Source: Neoroseomonas alkaliterrae
GTDB taxonomy: Bacteria; Pseudomonadota; Alphaproteobacteria; Acetobacterales; Acetobacteraceae
Length of the DNA: 64,000 nt
Assembly: GCF_014199195.1 (NCBI RefSeq)
Contig: NZ_JACIJE010000010.1
Coordinates: 106,899 to 170,898, forward strand
Direction of reading: 5' to 3'
In this document: positions 1 through 9,330 of the stretch, one piece after another
Numbering within the stretch: the stretch's first letter is position 1
Layout of the letters: each line of letters starts with the position of its first letter
The notes under the pieces: generated by a model
Databases searched by the model: none
What the model saw: only the letters and a program-made list of their open reading frames with translations
What the model was told of the DNA's origin: nothing
Translations under genes and position numbers: made by a program

Positions 1-226
1 CAGCGGGCACGGACCGGGCCGCCCCGCGCACGGGCGGAACCGCCGGACCGGCTGACGATGCGCGTCGGGGGCTGGCGCTTGCGGCGTTCCGCAGAGCGAG
101 GCGCCCGGCGCCCGCCCCGGAAGGATGCCCTCGCCCGCGGCCCGTGACGGCAAGGGGCCAGTGCCCCGCGCCAGGGGCGCGCGGCGATACGCGCGAATAC
201 GTGTCCCGCGGGGCTTGCCCGGCCCT

Positions 227-244
227 CCGGGTGTTTCCACCCGG
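227..244 (-). terminator. Hairpin downstream of the RTX gene
   Basis: A perfect 7-bp inverted repeat (CCGGGTG/CACCCGG) with a GAAA tetraloop on the minus strand begins 12 nt after the TAG stop of the RTX gene. There is no U-tract, so it may be a 3'-end stabiliser rather than a true intrinsic terminator. I see no gene in the rest of bases 1-256. Confidence 0.35.
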
Positions 245-256
245 TCGCGGCCCGTC

Positions 257-3200
257 CTACGCGAAATCCCCCGGCGCCTGCCGCAGCGCGGTCGTCATGC
301 CGGCCTGAAGGATGATGGCCAGATCGGCGGTGCCGTTGCCGTCAATGTCGAACTCCGCGCGCCCGGTCGCCTCGATGAAGCGCATCTGCGGCCCACCGCC
401 GGGGGCGAAGGCGGCTTCGCCGCGCGCCACGTAGTCGTGCATGTCGCGGCCCGCGACGATGAGGCGATCCCCCTGCGAGGCCAGGAAGTCGAGGATCACG
501 TCCGGGCTCGACAGGGAGGAATCCCCCGCCTCGAAGATGAACCAGTCCGCGCCGCCGCCCCCGCTCATCGTGTCCGCGCCTGCGCCGCCGATGATCGTGT
601 CGGCCCCCGCGCCGCCCGCGATCAGGTCGGACCCGCCGCGCCCCTCGATGCGCGCACCGACGGAACCGGTCACCGTGATCCGGTCCTCCCCGCTGCCCCC
701 CAGCACCGTCTCGACATTGGCGACAGTGACGGTGTTGGCCCCGTTGGCGAGGCGCAGGATGTCCGCCCCGGCGCCGAGATCCACGAAGGAGGCGAGCATC
801 GTCGCCGTCCCGAAGGTCACGTCGTCCGCGCCGGTGCCGCCGATCACCGTCTCGACCAGGTTCGCCGTCACCCGGTTGGCGCCGTTGGCGAGGTTCAACC
901 GGTCCTGACCCGCGCCGAGGCTCACGACCGTCCCGTCCGCCGCCGTCCCCAGCGTGACCACATCGGCCAGGCCCGAGCCGATGATCGTCTCGACATTCCG
1001 CACCGTCACGGTGTTGTTGAACACCCCGAGCCGCAGCGTGTCGTTGCCCGCCCCGAGATCCACCAGCGTGCCCGGCAGCGCCGCGCTCTGCAGGATCACC
1101 CAGTCCGCGCCCGTGCCGCCGAGAATCGTCTCCACCCCCTCCACGAGCGCCTTGTTCGCGAAGTTGCCCAGCTGCAGCGTGTCGCTGCCCGCCCCCAGCG
1201 AGACCAGACCGTCCGTGATCGCCGTCAGCAGCGTCACGCTCTCATTCGCCGCGCCGCCGAGGATCGTCTCCACCCCCGCCGCCCGCACCGACAGGCTGCC
1301 GCTTCCCGCAAGCCGCAGCACGTCCAGGCCCGCGCCAAGATCGAACAGGCTGCCCGGCGACGCCGCCAGCACCGTCACGTCGTCACGGCCCGTGCCCCCC
1401 AGCACCGTCTCGACATTGGCGACGGTGACGGTGTTGGCCCCGTTGGCGAGGCGCAGGATGTCCGCCCCGGCGCCGAGATCCACGAAGGAGGCGAGCGCCG
1501 TCGCCGCCCCGAAGGTCACGTCGTCCGCGCCGGTGCCGCCGATCACCGTCTCGACCAGGTTTGCCGTCACCCGGTTGGTGCCGTTGGCGAGGTTCAACCG
1601 GTCCTGCCCGACGCCGAGGCTCACCACCGTCCCGTCCGCCGCCGTCCCCAGCGTGACCACATCGGCCAGGCCCGAGCCGATGATCGTCTCCACGTTCCGC
1701 ACCGTCACGGTGTTGTTGAACACCCCAAGCCGCAGCGTGTCGTTGCCCGCCCCGAGATCCACCAGCGTGCCCGGCAGCGCCGCGCTCTGCAGGATCACCC
1801 AGTCCGCGCCCGTGCCGCCGAGGATCGTCTCCACCCCCTCCACGAGCGCCTTGTTCGCGAAGTTGCCGAGCTGCAGCGTGTCGCTGCCCGCCCCCAGCGA
1901 GACCAGACCGTCCGTGATCGCCGTCAGCAGCGTCACGCTCTCACTCGCCGCGCCGCCGAGGATCGTCTCCACCCCCGCCGCCCGCACCGACAGGCTGCCG
2001 CTTCCCGCAAGCCGCAGCACGTCCAGGCCCGCGCCAAGATCGAACAGGCTGCCCGGCGACGCCGCCAGCACCGTCACGTCGTCACGGCCCGTGCCCCCCA
2101 GCACCGTCTCGACATTGGCGACCCGGGCGACATTGTCCCCGGGCGCGAGGCGCAGGCGATCCGCTCCGGCGCCGAGATCCACCACCGGCGAGTCCGCCAG
2201 CAGGCGATCCATCAGGACGACGTCATCGGCCATGCCGAGGCCGACGATGCGCTCCGCCCCGGAGACCGTCACCGTGCCCCCGAGCAGGCTCAGCGTATCC
2301 GTCCCGGAGCCGAGGTCCACGAAGGTGCCGCCCTCGGCGCCGATCACCGTCACCGCATCGTTGCCGGCGCCGCCGAGGACCGTCTCGGCGTTGCGGACCA
2401 TGGCCATGTCGTTGCCGGGGCCGAGCGCCAGCACGTCCTTCCCCGCGCCGAGGTCGAAGTCGAGGACGCCGCCCGCGGCCGAGCGTTCCATCACGTCGTC
2501 GCCTGCCGTGCCCTTCACGATGCCGCTCAGTTCATCCACCAGCGACAGCGCGTATTGCGGCGCGATCGCATAGGTCGCGGCCGTCATGCCCGGCGCGCCG
2601 TCATTGACCAGCATGCGGAAGGCGTTGAGCGCATCCTCGTTGCCGGTCAGGAGATAGATGCCGGCGAGCGTCGAGCCGGCGAGGCGGGCATACTCCCCGT
2701 TGCTCTGGGACCAGCCCGTGCCGTTGGACATGCCGCGCGCGACCGTCGCGGCACCGATCTCCGCCCAGGTCGTATAGGGCTGGTTGCTGTTGGTGGGCGA
2801 GATCGCGATGTTGTAGGCGGCGCCGTCATGCGCGGCGAAGCCGTTCTGGCCCTGCATGAACCGACCGACCAGGAAGTTCGTCTGCCACTGCAGGAAGGTC
2901 ATCGCATCGGCGTTGCCGCGGCTTGCCGCCGCTATCGCCGTGCTCGCGAAATAGTCCTGCTGCCATGGCGCCAGCGCGCCCGCCGTCCCATAGGCTCCCG
3001 GCAGCCAGCCATAGGCCTCGCCCTGCATGGCCGTCCAGGACGGGATCTGCTCGACCAGCCAGGCCCAGTTGCGGTCGGCGATCTCCTGGAAATAGGCCTG
3101 CTCCGCGCTGCCTTCCGGCGCCGCCCAGGCCGCGTTCTGCACCTGCCTCAATGCCCAGGCGGAACTGCGGACCTGGTTGCCGTTGACGACGATGCCCTCG

Positions 3201-4534
3201 CCCTGGAGCCGGGGGTCGGGCCAGAGGCCCATGATCGAGAACGAGGCCTGGGCGTAGACCGTGTCGAGGATCGCCCGGTCGCCCGTGAGCAGATAGGGAA
3301 CGAAGGATAGGTCAGGCTGGTGCGCGCGGTCCGGCGACCAGCCGGTGGTCGTGGAAACCTGCTGCGTCAGGCCACGCGAGTTGGGATCGCCGGGCGTGCC
3401 GGTGCCGCCGCGCGGGTCCGTCCACAGCCGCGGGTAATTGTCGGTGTTCAGCCAGGTTCCGTTGGCGGCATCCCAGAAGTTCCAGGGCACCGCGGTCGCG
3501 GCCTCGGCCTGGCCGAGGGCGAAGGCGGCCGCGCGCGCGTCCTGGCTGATCAGCCAGGCGGTGTTCGCCGCCGTGGTGATGCCGATGTCATCCCGCCCGC
3601 CGGTCATCGGCATGTATTGCGTGACACCGTTCGCCGAGAGCGGCTGCCCCCAGCTCGCGGACTGCATCTGCGTCGCCCAGTCGGCGAGCTTCGTCTCCGC
3701 GATCCCGAAATCGAGGTCGTAGCGCGCGATCGCCCCCGTCTCCTGCAGGTAGGGGATGTCGTGCTGGATGTTCAGCCAGCCGCGCGTGGGCGCGCCGATG
3801 CCCTGGCCGCCATCGGTCTCGTTCGATGCATAGAGTTCGCGCCAGTTCTGGTACTGCGCCTGGGTGACGCTCTGGCGGTCCACCTCCCGCCCGTCCATGC
3901 GCACCACGGCGGTGTAGGTGACGGTGCCGCCCGTCGGCCCCATGGCCTCGTCGTTGTTGAACTGGGCCTGCACGGAATAGCCGCCGCCCGCATAGGCGGT
4001 GACGTCGAAGACGAGCCGCTGCGAGCCCGGAAGGTCCACCGAGACGCGCGCCTCGGTCGCGAGAGGCCCCTGCTGCCAGTAGCTGGCCGTGCCCTTCGCC
4101 ACGGCGTCCCGCAGAATCGCGAGAACGTCGATGCTCTGCGTCGCGCCGCCCTGGGGCGTGATCTCGACCACGAAGCTGCGGCCGGCGAGCGCGGTGTCGA
4201 GGTTGATGGCCGGCGCGGCCGTCGCCTCGGCGGGGCGCAGCAGCACCTGGAGGCTCTCGCCCGCGGCGAGCGCCGGCCGCGCGAGCGACAGCACGGCGAA
4301 GCTCACCGACCCGTCGGGGTGGAAGGTCTTGGCATCGACCTGCACGGGCACGAGCGTCGCGCCGATGCGGGCCATGAGCGTGGAGCCGGCGGGCAGATCC
4401 CCGGCCACGAAGGCCTGCCCGAAGGTGGCGATGCCGGCGGCGAGCGTGCTCGCACCCGCGTTCTGGAAGGTGACGCCGACGATCTCGCCCACCGCGGCGA
4501 CAGGCGCCTGCGGCTGGATGACGGTTCCAGACAC
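257..4534 (-). CDS. Large secreted RTX-type protein with serralysin-like C-terminus
   Basis: This 1425-residue protein has no Sec signal peptide. Residues 1 to about 670 form a domain I do not recognise; its aromatic and helical spacing recalls alpha/alpha-toroid polysaccharide enzymes, but I see no catalytic motif. From about 675 to 1330 come repeats of the type VETVLGGTGRDDV and DLGAGxDxLRL, which suggest a parallel beta-roll. Near the end are classic GGAGADTIIGG nonapeptides and an M10_C-like ending (VILDFLASQGDRLIV), as in substrates of type I (HlyBD/TolC-like) secretion. The start is GTG, preceded by AAGGGGGG six bases upstream. No type I transporter lies in the window. It is divergent from the glycan cluster, so a surface or matrix role is possible but inferred. 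Confidence 0.85.
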   Translation of the reverse strand: MSGTVIQPQAPVAAVGEIVGVTFQNAGASTLAAGIATFGQAFVAGDLPAGSTLMARIGATLVPVQVDAKTFHPDGSVSFAVLSLARPALAAGESLQVLLRPAEATAAPAINLDTALAGRSFVVEITPQGGATQSIDVLAILRDAVAKGTASYWQQGPLATEARVSVDLPGSQRLVFDVTAYAGGGYSVQAQFNNDEAMGPTGGTVTYTAVVRMDGREVDRQSVTQAQYQNWRELYASNETDGGQGIGAPTRGWLNIQHDIPYLQETGAIARYDLDFGIAETKLADWATQMQSASWGQPLSANGVTQYMPMTGGRDDIGITTAANTAWLISQDARAAAFALGQAEAATAVPWNFWDAANGTWLNTDNYPRLWTDPRGGTGTPGDPNSRGLTQQVSTTTGWSPDRAHQPDLSFVPYLLTGDRAILDTVYAQASFSIMGLWPDPRLQGEGIVVNGNQVRSSAWALRQVQNAAWAAPEGSAEQAYFQEIADRNWAWLVEQIPSWTAMQGEAYGWLPGAYGTAGALAPWQQDYFASTAIAAASRGNADAMTFLQWQTNFLVGRFMQGQNGFAAHDGAAYNIAISPTNSNQPYTTWAEIGAATVARGMSNGTGWSQSNGEYARLAGSTLAGIYLLTGNEDALNAFRMLVNDGAPGMTAATYAIAPQYALSLVDELSGIVKGTAGDDVMERSAAGGVLDFDLGAGKDVLALGPGNDMAMVRNAETVLGGAGNDAVTVIGAEGGTFVDLGSGTDTLSLLGGTVTVSGAERIVGLGMADDVVLMDRLLADSPVVDLGAGADRLRLAPGDNVARVANVETVLGGTGRDDVTVLAASPGSLFDLGAGLDVLRLAGSGSLSVRAAGVETILGGAASESVTLLTAITDGLVSLGAGSDTLQLGNFANKALVEGVETILGGTGADWVILQSAALPGTLVDLGAGNDTLRLGVFNNTVTVRNVETIIGSGLADVVTLGTAADGTVVSLGVGQDRLNLANGTNRVTANLVETVIGGTGADDVTFGAATALASFVDLGAGADILRLANGANTVTVANVETVLGGTGRDDVTVLAASPGSLFDLGAGLDVLRLAGSGSLSVRAAGVETILGGAANESVTLLTAITDGLVSLGAGSDTLQLGNFANKALVEGVETILGGTGADWVILQSAALPGTLVDLGAGNDTLRLGVFNNTVTVRNVETIIGSGLADVVTLGTAADGTVVSLGAGQDRLNLANGANRVTANLVETVIGGTGADDVTFGTATMLASFVDLGAGADILRLANGANTVTVANVETVLGGSGEDRITVTGSVGARIEGRGGSDLIAGGAGADTIIGGAGADTMSGGGGADWFIFEAGDSSLSSPDVILDFLASQGDRLIVAGRDMHDYVARGEAAFAPGGGPQMRFIEATGRAEFDIDGNGTADLAIILQAGMTTALRQAPGDFA
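701..1399 (-). repeat. 699-bp tandem repeat, copy nearer the 3' end of the RTX gene
   Basis: Bases 701-1399 and 1400-2098 are consecutive copies of the same 699-bp (233-codon) unit, differing at only a small number of positions in the stretches compared. This copy encodes about residues 1046-1278. A third start of the unit appears at 2099 but diverges after about 25 bases. Confidence 0.9.
1400..2098 (-). repeat. 699-bp tandem repeat, copy nearer the 5' end of the RTX gene
   Basis: This second copy encodes about residues 813-1045 of the RTX protein. Each unit contains five beta-roll segments, each ending in a VET(V/I)(L/I)GG-type motif. The length is a multiple of three, so unit number could change without frameshift. 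Confidence 0.9.
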
Positions 4535-4958
4535 GAAAGACCCCCCTTACCCACTGCCTAGGGAAGCGCGGCCGTCAAAATCCCCCAGAGATGCTCGATT
4601 TTGTGACGCGGCTCACGCAACCATAGGTTCCCCTAACCGGGTGTATATGCCAGTGACACCTCCGTTCACAAGCATGAGATTTGTATGAATTCATGGTCGT
4701 TTCGTTATTCACTGCCATTTGTGAACGATCCGCTTCAATTTTGATGCGCCCGACCTGCAACCGGATGGCAAGGCTGACCCCTGAAGATCCTGAAAATGAA
4801 GAAAAATTGTGTTGCGTCTCGGCTTTTGTTGCAATCCAATGCCGATCCAGCTGGCGCGTCGGCACATTGACGTCCGGTTCCTCCCCGCCAAGCATCCCGA
4901 CCCCCTTCCGCCTCTTTCCCCCGCTCCCCATTGAACGCATCGCCGGAGGATCCTCTTC
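4535..4958. other. AT-richer divergent intergenic region
   Basis: This 424-base gap separates the minus-strand RTX gene from the plus-strand epimerase and is visibly more AT-rich than its surroundings. It probably holds both promoters. A TTGACG at 4867-4872 could be a plus-strand -35 element, but no good -10 follows at 16-18 bases. I see no convincing gene here. Confidence 0.5.
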
Positions 4959-4961
4959 CTG
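4945..4961 (+). promoter_or_regulatory. Shine-Dalgarno GGAGGA and CTG start codon
   Basis: GGAGGA at 4945-4950 lies eight bases before CTG at 4959-4961. A TGA stop in the same frame at 4932-4934 and the absence of ATG, GTG or TTG between them leave CTG as the only start that keeps the N-terminal nucleotide-binding loop of the epimerase. Confidence 0.7.
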
Positions 4962-5909
4962 TCGCGTCATCTCATCACTGGTGGGTGCGGCTTCATCGGC
5001 TCGCATCTCGCGCAAGCGCTCATCGCCCGCGGGGATCAGGTCGTCGTTCTCGACGACCTCTCCACCGGCCGGATCGAGAACCTCGCCCCCGGCGCCACCC
5101 TGATCCGCGGCGATGTCACGGACGCGGGCACAGTGCGGAGGGCGATGGAGGGGGTTGACGGCTGCTTCCATCTCGCCGCCATCGCCTCGGTCGAGCGCTG
5201 CCGGCAGGACTGGATGGGCAGCCATGCGGTCAATCTCGGCGGCACGATCCGGGTGCTCGACGCCGCGCGGGAGGCCGCCGTGCCGGTCGTCTATGCCTCC
5301 TCGGCCGCCGTCTATGGGGAGCAGGCGGCGCTGCCGATCGCCGAGCACGCCCTGCCGCGGCCGCTCTCCTCCTATGGCGCAGACAAGCTCGGCAGCGAGC
5401 TGCACGCCCGCGCCGGCGGCGCGATGCACGGCCTGCGCAGTTGCGGGCTTCGCTTCTTCAATGTCTTCGGCCCGCGCCAGGATCCGGGCTCGCCCTATTC
5501 CGGCGTGATCTCCATCTTCGCCGCCGCCGTCCTGGAGGGCCGCCCGCTGACCATCCACGGCGACGGCCGCCAGACGCGGGACTTCATCCATGTCTCGGAT
5601 GTCGTGGCCGCCCTGATCGCCGCCGCCGCGGCGGCGAGCACGGAGGCGCCCGTCGTCAATGTCTGCACCGGGCGGCCGACGAGCATCCTCGACCTGGTCG
5701 CCGAGATCGCAGCGATCGCAGGCCGCGAGGCGCGGGTCTCGCACGGCCCTGCGCGGGCCGGAGAAATCCGCCATTCCTACGGCGACCTCACGGCGATGCG
5801 CGCGACGCTCGGCACCGGCGAACCGCTCGGCCTGAGGGAGGGGCTTGCCACGGTGCTGGACTGGATCAAGGCCGGGCGGCCCGGCCTGTCGCCTGCGGAC
5901 GGAGCGTGA
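4959..5909 (+). CDS. NAD-dependent epimerase/dehydratase (UDP-glucose 4-epimerase type)
   Basis: From the CTG start this is a 316-residue extended short-chain dehydrogenase, the usual family length. The N-terminal dinucleotide loop GGCGFIGSH lies at residues 8-16, the substrate serine region in VYASSAAVYGE, and the catalytic YxxxK in SSYGADK (Y139, K143). RFFNVFGPRQ and GDGRQTRDFIHV are typical of GalE/WbpP-like enzymes that interconvert UDP-sugars for glycan synthesis in the cytosol. If only canonical starts were allowed, the first would be GTG 5133, which removes the whole NAD-binding loop. It heads the plus-strand surface-glycan region. The exact sugar substrate cannot be read from sequence. 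Confidence 0.9.
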   Translation: MSRHLITGGCGFIGSHLAQALIARGDQVVVLDDLSTGRIENLAPGATLIRGDVTDAGTVRRAMEGVDGCFHLAAIASVERCRQDWMGSHAVNLGGTIRVLDAAREAAVPVVYASSAAVYGEQAALPIAEHALPRPLSSYGADKLGSELHARAGGAMHGLRSCGLRFFNVFGPRQDPGSPYSGVISIFAAAVLEGRPLTIHGDGRQTRDFIHVSDVVAALIAAAAAASTEAPVVNVCTGRPTSILDLVAEIAAIAGREARVSHGPARAGEIRHSYGDLTAMRATLGTGEPLGLREGLATVLDWIKAGRPGLSPADGA

Positions 5910-5975
5910 TGCCGGGCTCCCCAGGCGCACGGTTCCTGCTCGGACCGCGTCACCGCCGGCGGGCAGGCCCCGCCC

Positions 5976-6182
5976 CTAGGACAACAGCGCCCTCAACCCC
6001 ATGCCGATGAGACCCCAGCAGAGCAGGCTCATGCCGAGGATGAACAGCGCCGCCACGCTGCGCGGCAGGCGTGTGTCCGCATGCTGCCCGGCCGCCGCCT
6101 CTTTCTGGCTTCGAAAGCCGCTTGCACTCAGCGAGTCCGGACCCGCGGGCCGATGCATCGCCATGCCGACTGCAACCTCCAT
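5976..6182 (-). CDS. Putative small single-span membrane protein
   Basis: This 68-residue reading frame runs opposite to the flanking glycan genes. Residues 43-66 are strongly hydrophobic (SVAALFILGMSLLCWGLIGM), consistent with one transmembrane helix, preceded by a polar, His/Gln-containing N-terminus. The chosen ATG at 6182 has a possible ribosome site (AAAGGG) 12 bases upstream in an AT-richer stretch. I do not recognise a family. A chance frame is possible in such G+C-rich DNA, but a clean hydrophobic segment ending at a stop is against it. Confidence 0.4.
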   Translation of the reverse strand: MEVAVGMAMHRPAGPDSLSASGFRSQKEAAAGQHADTRLPRSVAALFILGMSLLCWGLIGMGLRALLS

Positions 6183-6363
6183 ACGAAGACGCCCTTTCAC
6201 TATACACCAAAACGGCATGGATCTACCCGCAATGGTTGTGGTCGCGTCGTCGTTTTCTTTGTATTTCATCCTTAATACGGAACGTTCCTGGCCTATGGTG
6301 TTGCCCCTCGCCGCCCGCCGCTCCGTTCGTGCCGAACGCCACGGCAGCGCGTAGGATCGCCCC

Positions 6364-8286
6364 ATGTGCGGCATCGGCGGCCTGTTCCATCCCGTCTCGC
6401 CCGGCATTCCGCCCGAGGCGCGGCTGCGCGCCATGGCCGCCGCCATGGCCCATCGCGGCCCGGACGGCACGGGGCTGCATGCCGAACCGCATCTCGGCTT
6501 CTGCCATCTGCGGCTCGCCATCGTGGATGTCGCCGGCGGCGCCCAGCCCATGTTCACCGAGGACAGCACGATCTGCGTCGTCTTCAACGGCGAGATCTAC
6601 AATCACGAACGCCTGCGCGCCGAACTTGCCGCCCAGGGCGCCCGTTTCCGCACGCGCAGCGACACCGAGGTGCTTCTCGAAGGCTGGCGGCGCTGGGGCA
6701 CCGGCCTGACCGCCCGGCTGCAGGGCATGTTCGCCTTCGCGCTGTGGGATGGCGCGCGCGGCGAGTTGTTCCTCGCCCGCGACCGGCTTGGCGAGAAGCC
6801 TCTGCACTACACTTGGCTACCCGACGGAAGCTTCGCCTTCGCCTCGGAGATCGGCGGCCTGACCGCCTTGCCCGAGACGCCGCGCGGCCTCGATGCCGCA
6901 GCACTCGATGACTTCCTCGCCCTCGGCTACATCCCCGACCCGGCGACGATCCATGCCGCGATCCGCCGTCTGCCTGCCGCGCACCAGATGCTGCTGCGGC
7001 GCGGCGAGACGGTCCGGCCGCAGCCCCTTCCCTACTGGGCGCCGCCGACCCACCTCGCCGACGCGCCGGCCGATGCGCCCGCCGAACTGCGCCGCCTGCT
7101 TGATGCCGCGGTGCGCGACCAGCTGATGAGCGACGTCCCGCTCGGCGCCTTCCTCTCGGGCGGCTTGGATTCCGCCTCCGTCGTCGCGCTCGCCGCCGCG
7201 GCGCGGGCCGAGGCGGGCGGCCCGCCGCTCGATGCCTTCACCATCGGCTTCGCCGGCGCCGACGAGCGGCCGATGGCCGCCGAGGTCGCCGCGCGCGTCG
7301 GCGCCGCCCATCACACCGAGGAAGGCACGACCGACTACATCGCCGCCGCGCGCGACATCGCCGCCATCTTCGGCGAGCCCTTCGGCGACCATTCCGCCGT
7401 GCCGACGCTCGCCGTGTGCCGGTTGGCGCGCCGCCACGTCACGGTGGCTCTCTCCGGCGATGGCGGGGACGAGGTCTTCGCGGGCTATCGCCGCCACCGC
7501 TTCCACAGCCTCGTCGAGGCGGTGCGCGCGCACATCCCGGCCAGGCTGCGGCGCGGTGTCATCGGCAGGCTCGCCGCGATCTACCCGCGCCTCGAACGCG
7601 CCCCGCGCTGGCTGAGGGCGCGCACAACGCTGACCGAGATCAGCCTCGATTCCGCCCTCGGCTACTACGCCACCGCCTGCAAGATGGACGCGGCGCGCCG
7701 CCGCGCGCTCTACACGCCCGCCTTCCGCGCCAGCGTCGAGGGCCACGACCCCGCTGCCCGCTTCGTCGCCGCGATCGGCCGCTGCGACCCCGACCAGCCT
7801 CTGCTCGCCGCGCAATATGCCGACCTTCACACCTACCTGCCCGGCGACATCTTGGTGAAGACCGACCGCAGCGCGATGGCCGTCTCGCTCGAACTGCGCG
7901 CGCCGATGCTCGACCACAGGGTGGTGGCCTTCGGCCTCGGCCTGCCGGCGCGGGAGAAGCTGCGCCAGGGGGTGGGCAAGCACGTCCTGCGCCGCGCCAT
8001 GGCCGGCCGCCTGCCCGAGGCGCTGCTCTGGGGGCGCAAGCAGGGCTTCGCCGACGACCTCGCCGCCGGCTTCCGCGCCCGCGCAGCGGAGATCGCGGCG
8101 CGGCTGAGCGGGCCCGCGATGCTCGATGCCGGCCTGTTCGACCGCGCCGCCCTCGGCGCGCTGGTGGCCGAGCATGCCGCCGGGCGGGCGAACAACGCCC
8201 AGATCCTGTGGCAGCTGCTGGTGCTGGAGGGCTGGCTCGCCCGCCAGGGCGGGCTGCGCGAGGGTTGCCGGCTGGCTGCGGCGTAG
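6364..8286 (+). CDS. asnB: Asparagine synthase (glutamine-hydrolysing)-type amidotransferase
   Basis: This 640-residue protein begins with MCGIGG, placing the class II glutaminase nucleophile Cys at residue 2 after Met removal. The glutaminase domain fills roughly residues 1-210. The C-terminal ATP-pyrophosphatase domain carries the PP-loop SGGLDS at 265-270 and LSGDGGDEVFAGY further on. It transfers glutamine-derived ammonia to an acid through an adenylate. In exopolysaccharide clusters, including exosortase-linked ones, such proteins are thought to amidate sugar carboxyls rather than aspartate; the neighbours favour that role here. The ATG follows a TAGGA ribosome site. Confidence 0.9.
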   Translation: MCGIGGLFHPVSPGIPPEARLRAMAAAMAHRGPDGTGLHAEPHLGFCHLRLAIVDVAGGAQPMFTEDSTICVVFNGEIYNHERLRAELAAQGARFRTRSDTEVLLEGWRRWGTGLTARLQGMFAFALWDGARGELFLARDRLGEKPLHYTWLPDGSFAFASEIGGLTALPETPRGLDAAALDDFLALGYIPDPATIHAAIRRLPAAHQMLLRRGETVRPQPLPYWAPPTHLADAPADAPAELRRLLDAAVRDQLMSDVPLGAFLSGGLDSASVVALAAAARAEAGGPPLDAFTIGFAGADERPMAAEVAARVGAAHHTEEGTTDYIAAARDIAAIFGEPFGDHSAVPTLAVCRLARRHVTVALSGDGGDEVFAGYRRHRFHSLVEAVRAHIPARLRRGVIGRLAAIYPRLERAPRWLRARTTLTEISLDSALGYYATACKMDAARRRALYTPAFRASVEGHDPAARFVAAIGRCDPDQPLLAAQYADLHTYLPGDILVKTDRSAMAVSLELRAPMLDHRVVAFGLGLPAREKLRQGVGKHVLRRAMAGRLPEALLWGRKQGFADDLAAGFRARAAEIAARLSGPAMLDAGLFDRAALGALVAEHAAGRANNAQILWQLLVLEGWLARQGGLREGCRLAAA

Positions 8287-8328
8287 CCGGTCATCATGGA
8301 ATGTGACGTCGTGGCACCGGAGACGACG

Positions 8329-9330
8329 ATGGACCGCCAGGAATCCGCAGCGCCGCCGGCAAGGCTTCGAGGCGTCGCACTGGCCTGCCCCGTTGACCGC
8401 GCCGCGCTGGTCGAGGAAGGCCCGGACCGGCTGCGCTGCAGCGCGTGCGCCGCGGTCTTTCCCAGGGTGAACGGCATCCCGGTGCTCATCAACGACGCGA
8501 ACTCGGCCTTCGCCGTGGCGGACTACGTCGGAGGGCAGGGCTATGGCGGGGCGAGCTACGGCCGCGCTGCCGACCGCACATCGGGCTTGCGCCGACTGGG
8601 ACGGCGGATCGTGCGACGCCTCGCCGACGTGCAGAGCAGCATCGCCTATCCCGGCCCGGAAGACGCGCTGGCCCATGTCCGGGCAAAGACTTCCTCGCCT
8701 GCCGTCCTCGTCATCGGCTCCGGCGGATGTCGCCTGGGCTCGGCCGAGGACCATGTCGTGCACACGGATGTCGCCTTCGCGGCGGAGGTGGATGCGATCG
8801 CCGACGCTCACGACCTGCCCTTCGAGAGCTGTTCCTTCGATCTGGTCGTCGCGGTCGCCGTGTTCGAGCATGTTGCCGATCCCGCTCGCTGCGCTGCCGA
8901 GGTCGTCCGCGTGCTGCGGCCCGGCGGGTATGTCTATGCCGTCACGCCCTTCCTGCAGCCTGTCCACATGGGCGCCTACGATTTCACGCGCTTCACGCCG
9001 ATCGGCCATCGCCGGCTTTTCCGAGCCTTCGACGAGGTGGCCGCGGGCGTGGCAATGGGCGCCGGCAGCACGCTCGGGGCCGGTTTCGCGGGCTTCCTGC
9101 GCGCGATCTCGGCCGCGGGGGCTTGGCAGCGCGTCGCGGGGCTGGCCGGGATGCTCGCCGCCGCGCCGCTGAGGCTTCTCGACCGGTTCCTGCCCAACTC
9201 GGCGGATTTCGCATCCGGCCTTTGGTTCTTCGGGCGCCTGCGCGACGACCCGCCGGTCTCGGATCGGGAACTCGTGACAACCTATCACGCGTCGTTCGGC
9301 CGCGGCGCACGGAAGCTGCCGCCTCCATGA
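8329..9330 (+). CDS. SAM-dependent methyltransferase with Trm112-like N-terminus
   Basis: This 333-residue class I methyltransferase has an N-terminal Trm112-like segment (CPVD...CSAC...VFPRVNGIPVLI) in which the first CxxC is degenerate. The Rossmann region follows, with VLVIGSGG as motif I and FDLVVAVAVFEHVADP plus VLRPGGYVYAVTPF as later motifs of Methyltransf_11-type enzymes. The ATG at 8329 has GGAGA five bases upstream; an in-frame ATG at 8296 lacks a clear ribosome site. Its stop overlaps the start of the next gene (ATGA), so the two are probably translationally coupled. The substrate is likely a sugar or lipid-linked glycan intermediate, by context only. Confidence 0.85.
   Translation: MDRQESAAPPARLRGVALACPVDRAALVEEGPDRLRCSACAAVFPRVNGIPVLINDANSAFAVADYVGGQGYGGASYGRAADRTSGLRRLGRRIVRRLADVQSSIAYPGPEDALAHVRAKTSSPAVLVIGSGGCRLGSAEDHVVHTDVAFAAEVDAIADAHDLPFESCSFDLVVAVAVFEHVADPARCAAEVVRVLRPGGYVYAVTPFLQPVHMGAYDFTRFTPIGHRRLFRAFDEVAAGVAMGAGSTLGAGFAGFLRAISAAGAWQRVAGLAGMLAAAPLRLLDRFLPNSADFASGLWFFGRLRDDPPVSDRELVTTYHASFGRGARKLPPP

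Noticed and set aside
125..3310. A 1061-codon open frame on the plus strand opposite the RTX gene
   Set aside because: It mirrors the repetitive RTX coding sequence, is Arg/Pro/His-rich with repeated nonsense-like blocks, and has no recognisable motif. It is an antisense shadow caused by high G+C at third positions.
4575..5930. A 451-codon minus-strand frame opposite the epimerase
   Set aside because: The plus strand carries all dehydrogenase motifs. The minus frame has shadow composition and no domain.
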